A stretch of 64,000 bases of DNA from Pseudoips prasinana (lineage: Eukaryota > Arthropoda > Insecta > Lepidoptera > Nolidae): contig OX621241.1 of the NCBI GenBank assembly GCA_951640165.1, positions 7,698,001 through 7,762,000 of the forward strand, read 5' to 3'. Shown piece by piece: positions 1-11,567 of this stretch. The translations under genes were made by a program, and so were the position numbers. The notes beneath the pieces are model-generated. The model was not told where the DNA came from. It searched no databases and saw only the letters and a list, made by a program, of their open reading frames with translations. Position 1 is the first letter of the stretch; each line of letters starts with the position of its first letter.

Positions 1-65
1 GTCATAAGACGTCCACAGCTGGACAAAGGCTTCCCACAACAGTCTCCACAATTGCCGGTCTTTCG
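1..65 (+). repeat. Fragment of 'ctggacaaaggc' dispersed repeat
   Basis: The first bases match the repeat seen more completely near 4341-4460 and 61730-61800 (gtcatmagacgtccac..ctggacaaaggc..ccacaattgccggt). It is cut by the window edge. Family name unknown. Confidence 0.6.
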
Positions 66-505
66 TTGTTCGTTTTTACTTAATTGTGATAAAATATATA
101 TGGTAGAAAAATAAATTTATTTGTATAAAGCATGACTTGTATTACTGGATGTTATGAATGGACATAGTGTATGAGATCAATATGCCCTGCTATATGAGGC
201 GTACGAATAGGATATAAATTTATAGATGTTAAATAAAATAATAAATTATCATAAAATATGTAAAATCATTAAGCTTTTACAACTTAATGAAATTTCTGTA
301 AACAATAGAATTTAAAACAAAACAATTTATCGGTAAAAATATCTGTCATATGATAATAAGACTTCGTAGAAAGCATCATCTTCGTTTTATTTAAACGCAT
401 ATAGTTAATTATCACTATTTGTCCATTTATTTGGATTTTAATTGTACAATTTTGGTGCGAAACAAAGAATGCTCTATTCCATAAGTGCCGTTTTCGCACA
501 GCGGA
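66..505. other. AT-rich intergenic DNA, nothing recognised
   Basis: No coding pattern, RNA gene or repeat is recognised. The minus-strand open frame here (284-499) is lysine/isoleucine-rich low complexity with no domain. Confidence 0.5.
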
Positions 506-622
506 AACATCCTACTAATATTGTAAATGCGAAAGTTTGTAAGTATGGATGTATGGATGTTACTTACTCTTTCACGCAAAAACTACCGAACAGATATTGA
601 AGAAACTTTGTAGTAATATAGC
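506..622 (+). repeat. 'aatattgtaaatgcgaaag' dispersed repeat
   Basis: Shares the 'ctaatattrtaaatgcraaag', 'ctctttcacgcaa' and 'ctaccgaac' blocks with 63666-63775, and more distantly with the Helitron-like repeats at 14656-14990 and 22081-22263. Non-coding. Confidence 0.55.
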
Positions 623-770
623 TCCGGCCGTGTCGCTGGGCGTCCCATCGGATCATGAGAGTGATGGAATAGAAAGTGCGCACACACTTGGCCACTATAA
701 CATATCCCGTGCAGATGGCTAATCTCTGTTGAGAATCTCCGCCGTTGCCAAAATTCGGCTAGGAAGACAT
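622..770 (+). repeat. SINE family A, 3' part
   Basis: Reads as the sense strand of the SINE present at 11568-11962: 'cgtcccatcggatcatgaga', 'gcgcacacacttg' and a diverged 'gccgaaattcgg' end. The tRNA-like head is absent, so this is a 5'-truncated copy. Confidence 0.65.
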
Positions 771-1023
771 TTTTATTATTTATATCCGAATTACACATAG
801 ACGCAGTTTAAGCAGCTAGTAGTCTCTATACTTATCACGTCCATTGCAATTTGTCACGTTCCACTTTAAATAAATTACCTTTGGTCTGATGACCATCATA
901 ATTTTAATTCTGAAACAAGTTTTAACTACAAAATTCAGAATTCAGTGCAAATGTGCATCTTATAATTAAATGTTGCTATACTATATAAAAATAGAAATTT
1001 AGAAGAAGTGTTTATAGCCAAGA
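771..1023. other. AT-rich intergenic DNA, nothing recognised
   Basis: No coding potential or repeat similarity recognised. Confidence 0.4.
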
Positions 1024-1029
1024 AAATTT

Positions 1030-1302
1030 ACTATTTATCTATATATACCTATATAAAAATCAATGCCACTTTTCGTTGTAATGTTATAACTCAGCAACGC
1101 CTTTACAGATTTGGCTAATTTTGGTCTTGAATTATTCGTGGAAGTCCAGGGAAGGTTTGTGCGTAAAAAAAGTTCTGAAAAAGTGTAAAATCAACATCTT
1201 TTAGCAATTTAAAATATTTTTATGTTTAAATAAATTAACTTAATAATCATTTTTTTTATTACTATGCCTTATATGTAGCGAAGCACGTACCGGGCCGCTA
1301 GT
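1030..1302 (+). repeat. Helitron-like dispersed repeat
   Basis: Starts with 'tatataaaaatcaatgcca' and ends 'acgtaccgggccgctagt', the same kind of 'ccgcgggc..gctagt' terminus as the repeat at 14656-14841. A CTAG-type 3' end suggests a non-autonomous Helitron. This is inference: no Rep/helicase is present. Confidence 0.4.
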
Positions 1303-1398
1303 TAAATTATAAAACCGACTTCAATGTGTATGTATGATAACCGATTTACATGCAAGTTCACAAACAGCGGTGATTCCACGTAATGTACATACAAAAAT

Positions 1399-2060
1399 AC
1401 GGTAACTGGTCTATTGGTCTAGTGGTTAATGACCTGGCTGCTAAGCTGCAGGTCGTTGGTTCGTTCCCCAGCCACGATAAATATTTATGTCATAAGCAGG
1501 ATTATTTGCTCTGTGTCTGGGTGTTATTTATCTAAAGTATGTATGTATTTAGAAATATGTAACTTTGTTTATCATTTGTCTGGTTGCTATAGCACAGGCT
1601 CTACCTAATTTGGTATTAGATTACAGCAATGTTTTTCAACCTGTGGGTCGCGAAGCGTCTATAGGGGGGTCGCGTAACTTCTATAGGGAAGTTGCAAAAA
1701 GTTGAGAAAGCCAGTCATATGAAATGAATTTGGAGTATTATTATTAGGCCTGCTGCAAATATATTAACAGTTTAGCGCGAAGTTCCAAAACTCTGGCTAG
1801 TACTTTGTCTCTTGACAACCCCCTAACCTCTGAATAATAAAGTAAATTTTGGTGGAGTGCTTTCTATTCCAATTCTTCACATGTTTAATGATGTATTTAT
1901 CCGAACCCTATGAAAATGAATAAAAATGTTGGATATGTGTCACAAAATAAAAGAAACATGAAAAAAAAAGCGGGTAAAAAATGGGTATGTGGGGGTCGCG
2001 TGATGAAAAAGGTTGACAAACACTGGATTACAGTGTATTAGTTATACGAATATATTTCAT
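1399..2060 (+). repeat. tRNA-derived SINE interrupted by a hAT MITE
   Basis: A tRNA-like head is visible: box A 'ttggtctagtggttaatgac' and box B 'ggttcgttcccc', followed by the AT-rich body with 'ctctgtgtctgggtgt'. The tail 'ggtattagattacag' is interrupted at 1627-2025 by a separate MITE and resumes at about 2034. Confidence 0.65.
1627..2025. mobile_element. Non-autonomous hAT element with 8-bp TSD
   Basis: The terminal inverted repeats begin CAATGTTTTTCAACCT on the left and, reverse-complemented, CAGTGTTTGTCAACCT on the right; this is the CAGTGTTT-TCAACC terminus common to hAT elements. The copy is flanked by a perfect 8-bp duplication GATTACAG (1619-1626 and 2026-2033), the target length known for hAT. 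It is 399 bp with no transposase frame. It sits inside a SINE, so it is the younger insertion. Confidence 0.85.
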
Positions 2061-2424
2061 ATATTTATAAATTTATCACTTCTTTCTTTTGAAATTGATT
2101 AAACTGTGCTTATGTTATCTTGTGAGATTAATATTCAAAACAAATTTTCGCTATACTATTATGTAATACACGCATTTTATTATGTAATAAACATTAGAAA
2201 AGGGAAATACGTTCTGTAACTACATTTAGAAATATTAATCTTACGAGATGTCTGGGGGACTTTATTCGAAAGTGAATACATTAATTTTATATGCCTGAAA
2301 ACATAAGTCCGCGAGCCTTTTGAATACAGGCCCTTAAACAACCTAAGAAATACAAATTCAAAAAACGAAAAATCACAATACATGATTTTTCGTTTTTACA
2401 ATCTTTTCGTTTTCAAATTTACTT
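2061..2424. other. AT-rich intergenic DNA, nothing recognised
   Basis: The minus-strand open frame at 2180-2383 has no recognisable domain and no good start. No repeat recognised. Confidence 0.4.
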
Positions 2425-2482
2425 AATTACTTATCATATCTGTTTAAAACACTTATTTAGTTACACATAATCAGCCAGCTCA

Positions 2483-2537
2483 GATCTATTGTAGCAGCGA
2501 ACTTTGACAAAGTCAAGGAGCGCTGCTACAATAGATC
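2483..2537. repeat. Perfect 17-bp inverted repeat, nested hairpin
   Basis: GATCTATTGTAGCAGCG (2483-2499) is exactly the reverse complement of 2521-2537. The 21-nt spacer holds a small TTGAC/GTCAA hairpin of its own. Confidence 0.9.
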
Positions 2538-3474
2538 AGCAATGGTCGAGGTAGCAAGATGCCATCAAGGCATCAAGCCCCAAACAACAATAAATAAAAA
2601 ATACACATAATCAATGTGTTACTAAATACGATAAGTATTTAGTAATTATGTAAGTAAGTATATAGGTTGTAGTACACCTATCACTAACAATAAGTTACCT
2701 ACGCCGTTTTGTATCTTGTTTCTTGCATAAAATTATTTTTAGTTATTAAGTTTTCCTGTATTTCTCAATGTAAGTGAATGTTGTATTCTATTTTCGAGAA
2801 ATAAATGTCTTTAACCGTTACCAAATTATTTATGTAACAACTCTTAAGCTTCTATTGCTAACGTACCGCACTGTAACAATATTTGCAAGATTCGCAAAGC
2901 GGTACTAAAACCGAGACAAGTGACGTGCGCGCCGCAAATTCAAAGACTTAACAAACATTACTGCATGCTGCAAGCAAGTTGATCTTCCCGTTAACAATCT
3001 CACATCTAATTATACATTTTAATGCCGTTCTATTTTAGTAGTTTATATTACTCGAAAATTGCCGGTATATGCTTTTAAAACTTATGTTTCTTGTTATTAT
3101 AATTAGATCGTTGATAAATCAAATATCAATTTGCGTAATAGTATGTCAAATCATTGATCGTTTCATTGTCCTATAAAGCTGTAATCAACTACAAGGTTAA
3201 TTGAAAGCGCTAAAGTTACTTATCCTATCTGTTTAAAATAATTATGTGTTACTAAATATGATAAGTATTTAGTAAGTTTCTAAGTCGTATGTACCTATCA
3301 CTAACAATAATTATACTAAGTTACGCCGTTTTGTATCTCGTTTTTCGCATTAGATTATTTCATGTTATTTAGTTTACCTGTATTTCTCAATGTAAGTAAA
3401 TGTGGTATTCTATTTTTGAGAAATAAATGTCTTTAACCCATAACAGTTTCCAAATGATTTATGAAAAGTCGGCC

Positions 3475-3625
3475 TTAGGCTGCGGATCCACTGAGGCGGT
3501 GCGGAACAGAGCGGAGACGAGCTGTGCCGCGTTAACTGATATGGATTCTAAGCCATGTGATAAGTCAATCGCACACAGTTGTCTCCGCTCTGCTCCGCTC
3601 CGGCTCAGTGGAAGCGCAGCCTTAA
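3475..3625. mobile_element. Foldback MITE, ~150 bp
   Basis: Imperfect terminal inverted repeats of about 50 bp: 'taggctgcgg..ccactgagg' and 'gcggagacgagctgtg' on the left match, reversed, 'cacagttgtctccgctctgc' and 'cagtggaagcgcagcctta' on the right. GC-rich arms stand out from AT-rich surroundings. The copy is in unit 2 of the tandem duplication and absent from unit 1. A TTA/TTAA target is possible but not proven. Confidence 0.65.
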
Positions 3626-4020
3626 GCTCCACCTTAAATTGCTAACGTACCGCACTGTAACAATATTTGCAAGATTCGCAAAGCGGTACTAAAACCGAGA
3701 CAAGTGACGTGCGCGCCGCAAATTCAAAGACTAAACAAACATTACTGCATGCTGCAAGCAAGTTAATCTTCCCGTTAACAATCTGACATCTAATTTTATA
3801 CATTTTTTGCCGTTCTATTTTAGTAGTTTATACTACCCGCAAATTGACGGTAGATGCTTTTAAAACTTACGTTTCCAAAATACAAGAATAACGCAATTTA
3901 TCATTGATACATCAAATATCAATTTGCGTATATAGTACCTACGTCAAATCATTAATCGTTTCATTGTCCGATTAAGCTGTCATACTACGTAAATTGTGTG
4001 TACTAGGTAAATTGAAAATA

Positions 4021-4340
4021 CTAATTAAAAAAATATATAAGCTAACGCACTGTATCAAATGAATTATTATAATTTATTTCTATGTATATTTATAAACTAT
4101 GTCTTAAAATCCTCAAGTTCATGGTAAATGAAATACATAAATGGTAAATATAATGTAGTATATTTTTATACTGGTAATTATTATACCAAAATATTAAGTT
4201 CATTGGATTCTCTTTAAACTTAAATCCGTGTTATTAAAATAAGAACATGTTATATAATAGCAAATTTTTCATCCCATTGACATGTGCCAGTTCTGTATTA
4301 AATTTATTATTACAGACTTCCGGTAATCTGTACTTCACTC
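4021..4340. other. AT-rich intergenic DNA, nothing recognised
   Basis: No coding potential or repeat recognised. Confidence 0.4.
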
Positions 4341-4460
4341 CATTTGCTCGTCATCATCATCATCATATTAGCCGAAAGACGTCCACTGCTGGACAAAGGC
4401 CTCCCCCAAAGATCTTCACAATTGCCGGTATTGCGCTATCCGCATCCAGCATCTTGTAGG
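4341..4460 (+). repeat. (CAT)n-linked 'ctggacaaaggcctcc' repeat
   Basis: (CAT)n followed by 'gacgtccactgctggacaaa', 'ggcctcccccaaagatctt' and 'gcgctatccgcatccagc'. Related pieces lie at 1-65, 27955-28085, 44575-44710, 59225-59345, 60520-60615 (reverse), 61730-61805 and 62430-62475. No protein product. Confidence 0.7.
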
Positions 4461-4676
4461 GCCTTGTAGCTTGTCTGCCCATGCTGCGTCTTGCTCATAA
4501 CAGCCAAAAACTAATTTTCCCTGACATGACACCAAATGTTTTTTTACTGCCTATCTAAGAATATCATCGCAATTGATAGATCCACAAGTCAGAACATTAG
4601 GGCAGGCAGAGAAAATTACAGCGTTTTCTGATCGGTGCTACACCGGCGCACCCGATCTAATAATAACTATCTATAA

Positions 4677-4732
4677 AAGCTGATCATCCCATTTAAAGAT
4701 GCAACCGCATCTTTAAATGGGATGATCAGCTT
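4677..4732. repeat. Perfect 26-bp palindrome, 4-nt spacer
   Basis: Positions 4677-4702 are the exact reverse complement of 4707-4732; the spacer is aacc. It can extrude as a cruciform or fold as a hairpin. No TIR or TSD typical of a known MITE is seen. Confidence 0.95.
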
Positions 4733-5180
4733 CTACATCAGCAACTCAAAGAACTATTTTATATCTATTCCATTTTCGTCGACTAATTATAGGCAAAAAG
4801 TTTGATTTTGACCCATTTAATACCAAGAGCGAGGTGGCACGCAGGCAGCTGAACCTTAATTTTTTCCAATAACTTTTAACATAATAATATGTCTTCAGCT
4901 ACTCTGTTTAAGAGTAAAATCGGAAGCATTGTATGTGTGTATCAGTCGCTATCCGTGGAAACCTGTAATTGGCTTTATGCTGTTGGTTTTCCAAACAATT
5001 AATAAATAAATAAATAATAAATAAATATCTAAATGTATACCGGCGTGCCAATGGTGGTAGACCGTGGCGGATGCGTTATTTAGGTAGCTATTCTTCAGTT
5101 TACGTCTCATTCATTGTTGCCTAATCACTATGACAAGTAACACGGTTAAGCAGCATGTCCAAATAATACGAAAATTAATT
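4733..5180. other. Intergenic DNA, nothing recognised
   Basis: AT-rich with a (AAAT)n-like patch near 5000-5030; no gene recognised. Confidence 0.4.
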
Positions 5181-5181
5181 G

Positions 5182-5400
5182 ACGGGCCTGTTGGCGTGGT
5201 TGGCAGATACTTGCCTTTCACGACGCAGGTCGGTTCGATTACCACCTAGGACAGATATTTGTGTGCATGAACATGTCTGTTTGTCCTAAGTCTGGATGTA
5301 ATTATGAACTGGTCTGAGTGGCCCCTTTAGTTGCGAATGTCCATGGCCGGCGATGACCTCTTACCATCAGGTAAGCCAAACTTGTGCTACTCGTATCCAG
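5182..5400 (+). repeat. tRNA-derived SINE (family B)
   Basis: The head 'gggcctgttggcgtggttgg' resembles box A and 'ggttcgattaccacc' box B; then 'acatgtctgtttgtcctaag' and 'ctggatgtaatta'. Same family as 13288-13440, 24063-24250 and 40088-40320. The tail merges with a 'ccatggccggcgatgacctc' repeat piece. Confidence 0.75.
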
Positions 5401-5890
5401 CGGCAACCAGCGACCCTCAAAAGATCATCTTGTGGGAGGAGCGTTTGCTATATATACTATAAATAAATCTCAATAAAGTGTATGCTAACATGACGTCAAC
5501 TTTACTTTAGCATCCAATCGAAAAGACCACAAGCTTAAGAGTTCCGATGCTAAGGAACGATATCTATTCTTAATACCATAGCTAAATTTCATCTTTACTT
5601 TATACTTCACAATTTTCTCGAAAAATATGGTACAGGCATCATACTTAAGCGTTAAATGAAATATGATTATGAGTTTAGACATTGGTACAGTCCTGGGTAG
5701 TGTCATGAGTACGTTGATAGTAGGCCGATTTTCGTAGTGCAAGTATGTTTATTGACGTATGTCGACTGTGAGTACTTTTTTATTGGTACGGTCAACAACA
5801 CAAGTGGTTTTACTGAGACTAAATTATTGGCTTCTATAAATTTTGGAGTTACATGAGACCATCGTTGAAAAGTGTAAAAGCTAGTAGTAG
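5401..5890. other. Intergenic DNA, nothing recognised
   Basis: The 85-aa minus-strand frame at 5485-5742 has no domain or signal and is not called as a gene. Confidence 0.4.
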
Positions 5891-5897
5891 CAAACGG

Positions 5898-5989
5898 CAG
5901 TCAGGCGACTAGGCAAAATATAATTTCAAATATTTAATGTACTCTAACATTAAATATTTGAAATTATATTTTGCCTAGTCGCCTGACTG
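5898..5989. repeat. Perfect 43-bp palindrome, 6-nt spacer
   Basis: 5898-5940 is the exact reverse complement of 5947-5989, with spacer actcta. This is the longest perfect inverted repeat in the window. It ends 11 bp before a SINE head. Confidence 0.95.
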
Positions 5990-5999
5990 ACGTTAACTG

Positions 6000-6125
6000 C
6001 GCGTGTAGCGCAGTGGTTAAGGTCACCTCATTATATCTCGGCAGGTTTCGTCCTGCGCAAGACGTCTATTTGCGTAATCCATAAATTATCATTCTATGTA
6101 TAGATGTGCTTTGTGTCCGATGGAA
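6000..6125 (+). repeat. SINE-like tRNA-derived fragment
   Basis: 'gcgtgtagcgcagtggttaa' resembles a tRNA A box, and 'aggtttcgtcctgcgc' follows where a B box would be. Degenerate; not a functional tRNA. Confidence 0.5.
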
Positions 6126-6142
6126 ATGGCCGGCGTTGGTGG

Positions 6143-6183
6143 CGTTTAATTAACTGACTGGTGACCAGTCAGTTAATTAAACG
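6143..6183. repeat. Perfect 20-bp palindrome, 1-nt spacer
   Basis: CGTTTAATTAACTGACTGGT (6143-6162) is followed after one base by its exact reverse complement (6164-6183). Confidence 0.95.
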
Positions 6184-8530
6184 TCTTACATTTCAAAGGA
6201 CAATTAAATTATTGTGACTTATATATGATATAAGGTATAAAATAAAAAAAAATAAAACATTTATTCTTGGCCAACAAAAATACAAAAGAAATAAATAAAA
6301 AAAAAAACAAATATATAAATAGTAAGCGAATATATAATTGTCACTTAGCTTAACTTAGCGGTCGCCAATTATCAAGATAGGTATATCATTATTTGATTTG
6401 ATATTTATTATATTTTTTTAGTTAAAACGATTGTTTTAAGTTATGTTGCTTAGATTTGGTTTTGACAAACTACAAGTGTATTTGAATATACAAGTCCTAA
6501 ATAAATATAAACTAATTATTTTTATCGAATATAATGAATCACTAATTAAATTTTGGCCTCAATGGCTAATCTGTAGTGTATAATTGTAGGTTAGATTTCT
6601 ATTTCCTCAGATTCAGGATCTAGTCGGATGGGCTAACAAACACTATGGCAGAAAATACAGATGGCTTAACGTGCTCTATGAATTACGAAGTTTGAGCTGT
6701 TACTGAGATTTTTCGTTCCCCAAAAATCCCAACAACTTATGAGGCCAGCCGTTCTGACTATCTCACTATCTTCGCTTAAACATCTAGCCTTAATTATATT
6801 AATAAAGGTAAAAGTACTTGTGTTGTTGATTGTACACGATGCGACGTCTAGTACTAACGTAATACGTCTCTCTCTTGCATGAAACGTCTTCGCCCCAGAG
6901 TTTATGAACTGGAATTATGTTTTGAATAATTTATTTATGGTAATTATATTTTTTGTCGCCACTTTCACCGCTGTTTGAAGTTTATGTACCGTTTTGCGTA
7001 CCCACTTAGTTTTACGCTCGGTTTTTGTTTTGTGTTTCAAAACTTTTGAGTTTTATTACGTGCATTCTACGACGTTCCAAGGTTTTATTTAAGAGAATGA
7101 CGTACTATTTAACATGGGTGAATATTTTATTAATTGTGTAAGTACTATATTTATTATCCAGCCGCACATTATTAATAAAAAATACCGCTATTTAACGTTG
7201 ATGATTGTTCAATAAAAATATATTGTATAAGGTAACTACAATGTAAAACAATCAGATAAAATGAGCAAAAGATTTGGATAAGTACATGGAGTTGATAAAA
7301 AAATACATCAATTTATAAAAGTTGAAAAAATATCACCAATTTGAATACGCAGGTGTGGGAAGAATGCTATTAGATAATTATATTATTAGAAAACGGGCCT
7401 GTAAACGTTTTAAATATGAAATACGCAGCCATGGCTGATGTCGACATGTCCCCGCGTGCGATCTGAGCGAGATGATATAATAACTTAATAAACGCATCTT
7501 GTGCTATCAAGTCAAGTTGAACGTTATAATTTTAAATACCTTGTAACAATATTGTGTTGATAAAAATAGAAAAAAATCAAAATATATTCTCTTTTTTGAC
7601 AATACTTGAGCATATAGACCAAATAAATATACTCACAAATGAAGTATTAAAACTATAAATTAAAATTTCAAATTTACAATGTATATCGAAATACTACTCT
7701 TTGATGTTTAATAGGCGTATACACCCTTTTCTTCCCTAATCCTATGAAAGGTTATTAGAAACGCGGTCAAACTGTAATTATGGTTAAAATTAGAAAAGTA
7801 TTTTACACTAAACAATGGGTTAACTGTAGCAGTTTTCTCTAAGCACTCAGTTCTGAACCAAATTACTATGCCAAACTTTAGAAGGGGCGAACTTGTAACG
7901 GCCAATTTGGACGACCATATCCAGTGTTCCAAAGCTTAAAGTAGTGGTGACAATTTAATTAACACTGCTTCGGCCCACTCAGAACTGGGTGACCAAAACT
8001 TTAGGATACAATTATTTCTTAAATAACAGTACATTAGAAGTGATGTTTTTAAAACAAAAAAAGGCCGACAAGCAGTAACTGGATGAGTTTTTGGTTCGAA
8101 GTGGAATGACTTCAGATACTGCGGAACAAAATCTTCCAATAAGTCCTATCAAATATAGGTACCGTGGGTCACTCGGAATTCAAACCTTCATGAAGATCCA
8201 AATGTAGTACAGAAAAAGTATCCTACATAAACATTAATGTCATTCTGCTAGCCCGACGTGCAGACAGGGTTGTGTACTGTAGTAGATATGAGCAACTAAA
8301 GTGCTAGAAATCGCTTATTATTCGGAATTATGTTGTTTCTTTTTTTGTCCCTTTTTCTTCTTAATATTTTATTTTCCGTAGAGACGAGTGCGTCCGTGAG
8401 TTTATTTTCTAAAAAAGGTTCTTTTTTGCTTTACTCCTTGAAGTTTTCTGCCTTTGGCTTAAAACTAATAGTTTAATATTACCTTTCATAACCAGAAATA
8501 TACGTAATAGACCAATATTAGTTATTAAAT
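6184..8530. other. Long AT-rich stretch without a recognised gene
   Basis: 6235-6330 is A-rich with 'aaaacatttattcttggcc', reminiscent of a reversed LINE 3' tail, but nothing codes. Minus-strand frames at 7708-7932 and 7936-8139 show no domain and look like chance frames. Confidence 0.45.
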
Positions 8531-8533
8531 ATC

Positions 8534-8583
8534 TGCCACAAAAAATTAAACAATCGGGCGTGGTGCCCGATTATTTAGTTTTT
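8534..8583. repeat. Inverted repeat with AATCGGGC/GCCCGATT core
   Basis: AATCGGGC..GCCCGATT are perfect 8-bp arms; outside them A/T-rich arms continue to pair imperfectly for about 8 more bases each side. Function unknown. Confidence 0.55.
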
Positions 8584-9237
8584 GGACTTTCTTTAAACCT
8601 ATTGTTAATCCTATATCCATCTTTTTCGCGATTTCGAAGTCTTCAGGTTGCACTGGTTACTTCGTATAGTCTATGTCCGGCTTGCAGAAATATCTTTATC
8701 GCTTCTTTACCCATGTTCTTTTGTGGTTAGAGTTAACTCCTTTATTACTAAAAGTAAATACCTTTATTACTATGTACATCTTCATTCTCTCATTTTGTAG
8801 AATCTCTACAGATACAATAAAGCCTTGATACTTAATATATTTCCTTTGTGATCAAGAGTTTGAAATTTGATATTTTGTGTAAACTGATTCTTAAGCTGGG
8901 GTTTATTAACTGTTTGCAATAAAATCGAGACAATAACCCTTCAACTTGAGAGAAAATCTTTATTGGAAACATTATTCCAATAACAGTAGCTTGCTATACA
9001 ATTTTCATCCGTAATAATTCGTAATATTGCAATTATTAGGTATTATTACATACTTAAACAGAATGTAATGTAATAGCCATTCATAAGTGTCATTTCTCCT
9101 TCAAACATATGTATTTCCTATCTTTCTCTCTGTATTTTAAGATAAGAACAATATTTTCTTAACGCAATATATACATATGTCTGCTAAGACCACGTCCGAT
9201 TGTTGAGTTTCTGTGGATGATGTGTTTTTATAAAGGA
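8584..9237. other. Intergenic DNA, nothing recognised
   Basis: No coding potential or repeat recognised. Confidence 0.4.
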
Positions 9238-9455
9238 GTTTGATGATGATGTCCTCCCGACCGAATTTCGGCCACGGCGGCCAGTCTCAATGGAGACTAG
9301 CCAATTGCGCAGGACATATTATAGTGCACAAGTGTGTGCGCAAACACAGGGGCACTTTCTATTCCATCACTCTCATGATCCGATGGGACGCTTAGCGACA
9401 CGACCGGAAAGAGTTCAGGTACAGGACCGACGGCTTTACGTGCTCAAAGGAGTAC
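9238..9455 (-). repeat. SINE family A, 3' part
   Basis: On the plus strand it begins 'gatgatgatgtcctcccgac' and 'ccgaatttcggccacggcgg', which is the reverse of the SINE tail ending in (ATC)n. The tRNA head, expected on the right, is missing (5' truncation). The short plus-strand open frame here is a by-product. Confidence 0.75.
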
Positions 9456-11567
9456 TTTCTCTAAAAAACAATTTTAAGCTGCCGAAAATAAACTGAAAAA
9501 ATATAAAACAATCAGGCACGTACTATAATAAAAAATCGGCTCAGTGTTGGAGGAGGAAGTAAGAAAAAAATGAAACCTATATTTTGACGATTTTAGTAGA
9601 GTTATCTATTTCAGCTTAGCTTAGCACATTTCTTTAATACCTAAATTACTTACTAGACTGTAGAAAAATTTTTATTAATCCATCATCCTCTTCATTATCT
9701 TTACTTTGAATTTGTAACTATAAAACGCTTTGATGAGTGGCTTCGAGTATTAACGTTGAACGTCCCTAAAAACTGCCCCACTCATCTATCCCTCAGTAAC
9801 CTCCATGAGTTGAGGTTTGAAACCTAAAAGGAGTGCTATTTTTAGATAAAGCAATGAAAATACCAATGCATGCCACACGCAAAAGGTGTCCGCGGGTGAT
9901 TATGATAGACTCGCACGATTAAACCTAACCTGTTGTTGACTTATCTTAGCTCCTGAGTGGAGAGTCCAAGGCAAGCGGCAATACTACTACATTTTGCGTC
10001 ATATCCCACGTAATTCGGGACACATGTGCTGAGAGGACAATTACTTATACTCCCGGGTTACAGGCCCTGGCACGAGTACTTTTATTTCAGTAAATGGTTT
10101 GAAGCCTCGCTCTCCTTTATTGTTCGATTAAGCAGAAAACTTACTTACGTCATTTCAAAAATATGTAATAATATTTAAAGTACTTTACACATAAAAACAT
10201 TATAAAACTTATGATATAAAATACTTTCCATTTGATTACCTAAGTTCAGTTCAAAGTGAAGCGAGAATTCATTCACAAAATTTGTATCATAATATATTGT
10301 ATAATCATATAACGATGTGCTCGTATAAACTTGATTTGTATTGTACCCACGCGTTTCAATGTATGATGAGTGAACGTTACTTTAGACATAATATCGTTAG
10401 CATCCCTCAACAACAACAAACTAATTTAGTATCAATGAATATTTGATAAGTTATGACTTGTGTCCGCATACTAGCAGTCATCTCATTACTCAATATGTGG
10501 GATTGTTGCTACTGAAAACAATAGTCGTGGTTGGTTGAGTTTTATTATGTGTCAATAATTCCTATCGTTAATATAAAACAAATGAATATTCATATTCATT
10601 CGTCATTTGTTAGGAATTGTGTAATTTCGTCACATAAGTATGAAGGCGAGTCTGGGGTACACGGAACACTATTTTCCTTATATATCATTTATTATTTGGT
10701 GAGCTTATGCAGGCAGTTTATTTAAAAATATTGGCGGACTTTACTTCCTTAGCAATTATTTATTCAGCAAAATCCAGCAACTCTGCTAAATAAAAAAAAA
10801 TGTTCGATTTTAATTTCAAATACGGCGATCCGTCGATGATACACGACCACTATAACGTCTCCAAGCAAAAATGGTGATGTCAAGATGGCCGCCTGTTCGA
10901 CGTTCCACCAGAGTGCACCGACCTTTCACTCTTGTCTATGCAGTTTTGTTGGTTGCGCCGTCAAGTATTAAGTAATTTCGTCAAATAAATCTAATAACCG
11001 ATATTAAAAGTACGAACATTGACAAAAACGAGTGCGTCAGAAGCATTTTAAGTAGTCTCTGACGCACTAATCAGTGGCTTGAAGAATTTTGACACTTGGG
11101 GACACTGCCCATACGATAAGTAAGGATTGAATTCACTATTAAAAATGTAATTCAGCCAAATAGATATGTTTTATAATGAAATAATAAATATCTTGGGAGT
11201 ATTAACACACCGCCATCTGATCCCAATCTAAGTTGAGCTTGTACGTTAATTGTATGTTAACCAGACGACTGATAAAATACTTATATATAAAATCACCTAG
11301 ACATACAACAAATAATTTAAACAATTTGAATTTGACCTGAGCGGGGATCGAATACACAACCTTTGGCTTCGTAGTCACCGACCATTAAACCAACAGGCAA
11401 ATCAAATTACCACAATAATGAGGTACACATTTATTTGCACTTATTTTGGCATGAAAAACAAAAATGTATAAAAACTAGTTCAGATTTTTCTCGAAAAATT
11501 GATCTCAAAGAAATACCGAAGGAAATTTTTTGCCAAGTTCATACAATAATTGTATATCTAGCCTGAG
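9456..11567. other. Intergenic stretch without a recognised gene
   Basis: Mostly AT-rich. A small inverted repeat AGTGCGTCAGA/TCTGACGCACT lies at 11031-11068. 11330-11400 resembles the reversed head of a SINE (gatcgaatacacaacc). No gene is supported. Confidence 0.4.

Larger units (their letters stand above)
2425..4020 (+). repeat. Imperfect direct tandem duplication (~0.8 kb units)
   Basis: Unit 1 (about 2425-3215) and unit 2 (about 3216-4020) share order and sequence: 'cttatcmtatctgtttaaaa', 'gataagtatttagtaa', 'ctatcactaacaata', 'acgccgttttgtatct', 'gagaaataaatgtctttaac' and then a long near-identical block. Unit 1 carries a palindrome (2483-2537) and unit 2 a MITE (3475-3625). The block 2855-2999 versus 3640-3784 is nearly identical while the flanks have drifted. 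No protein is encoded. Confidence 0.8.
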
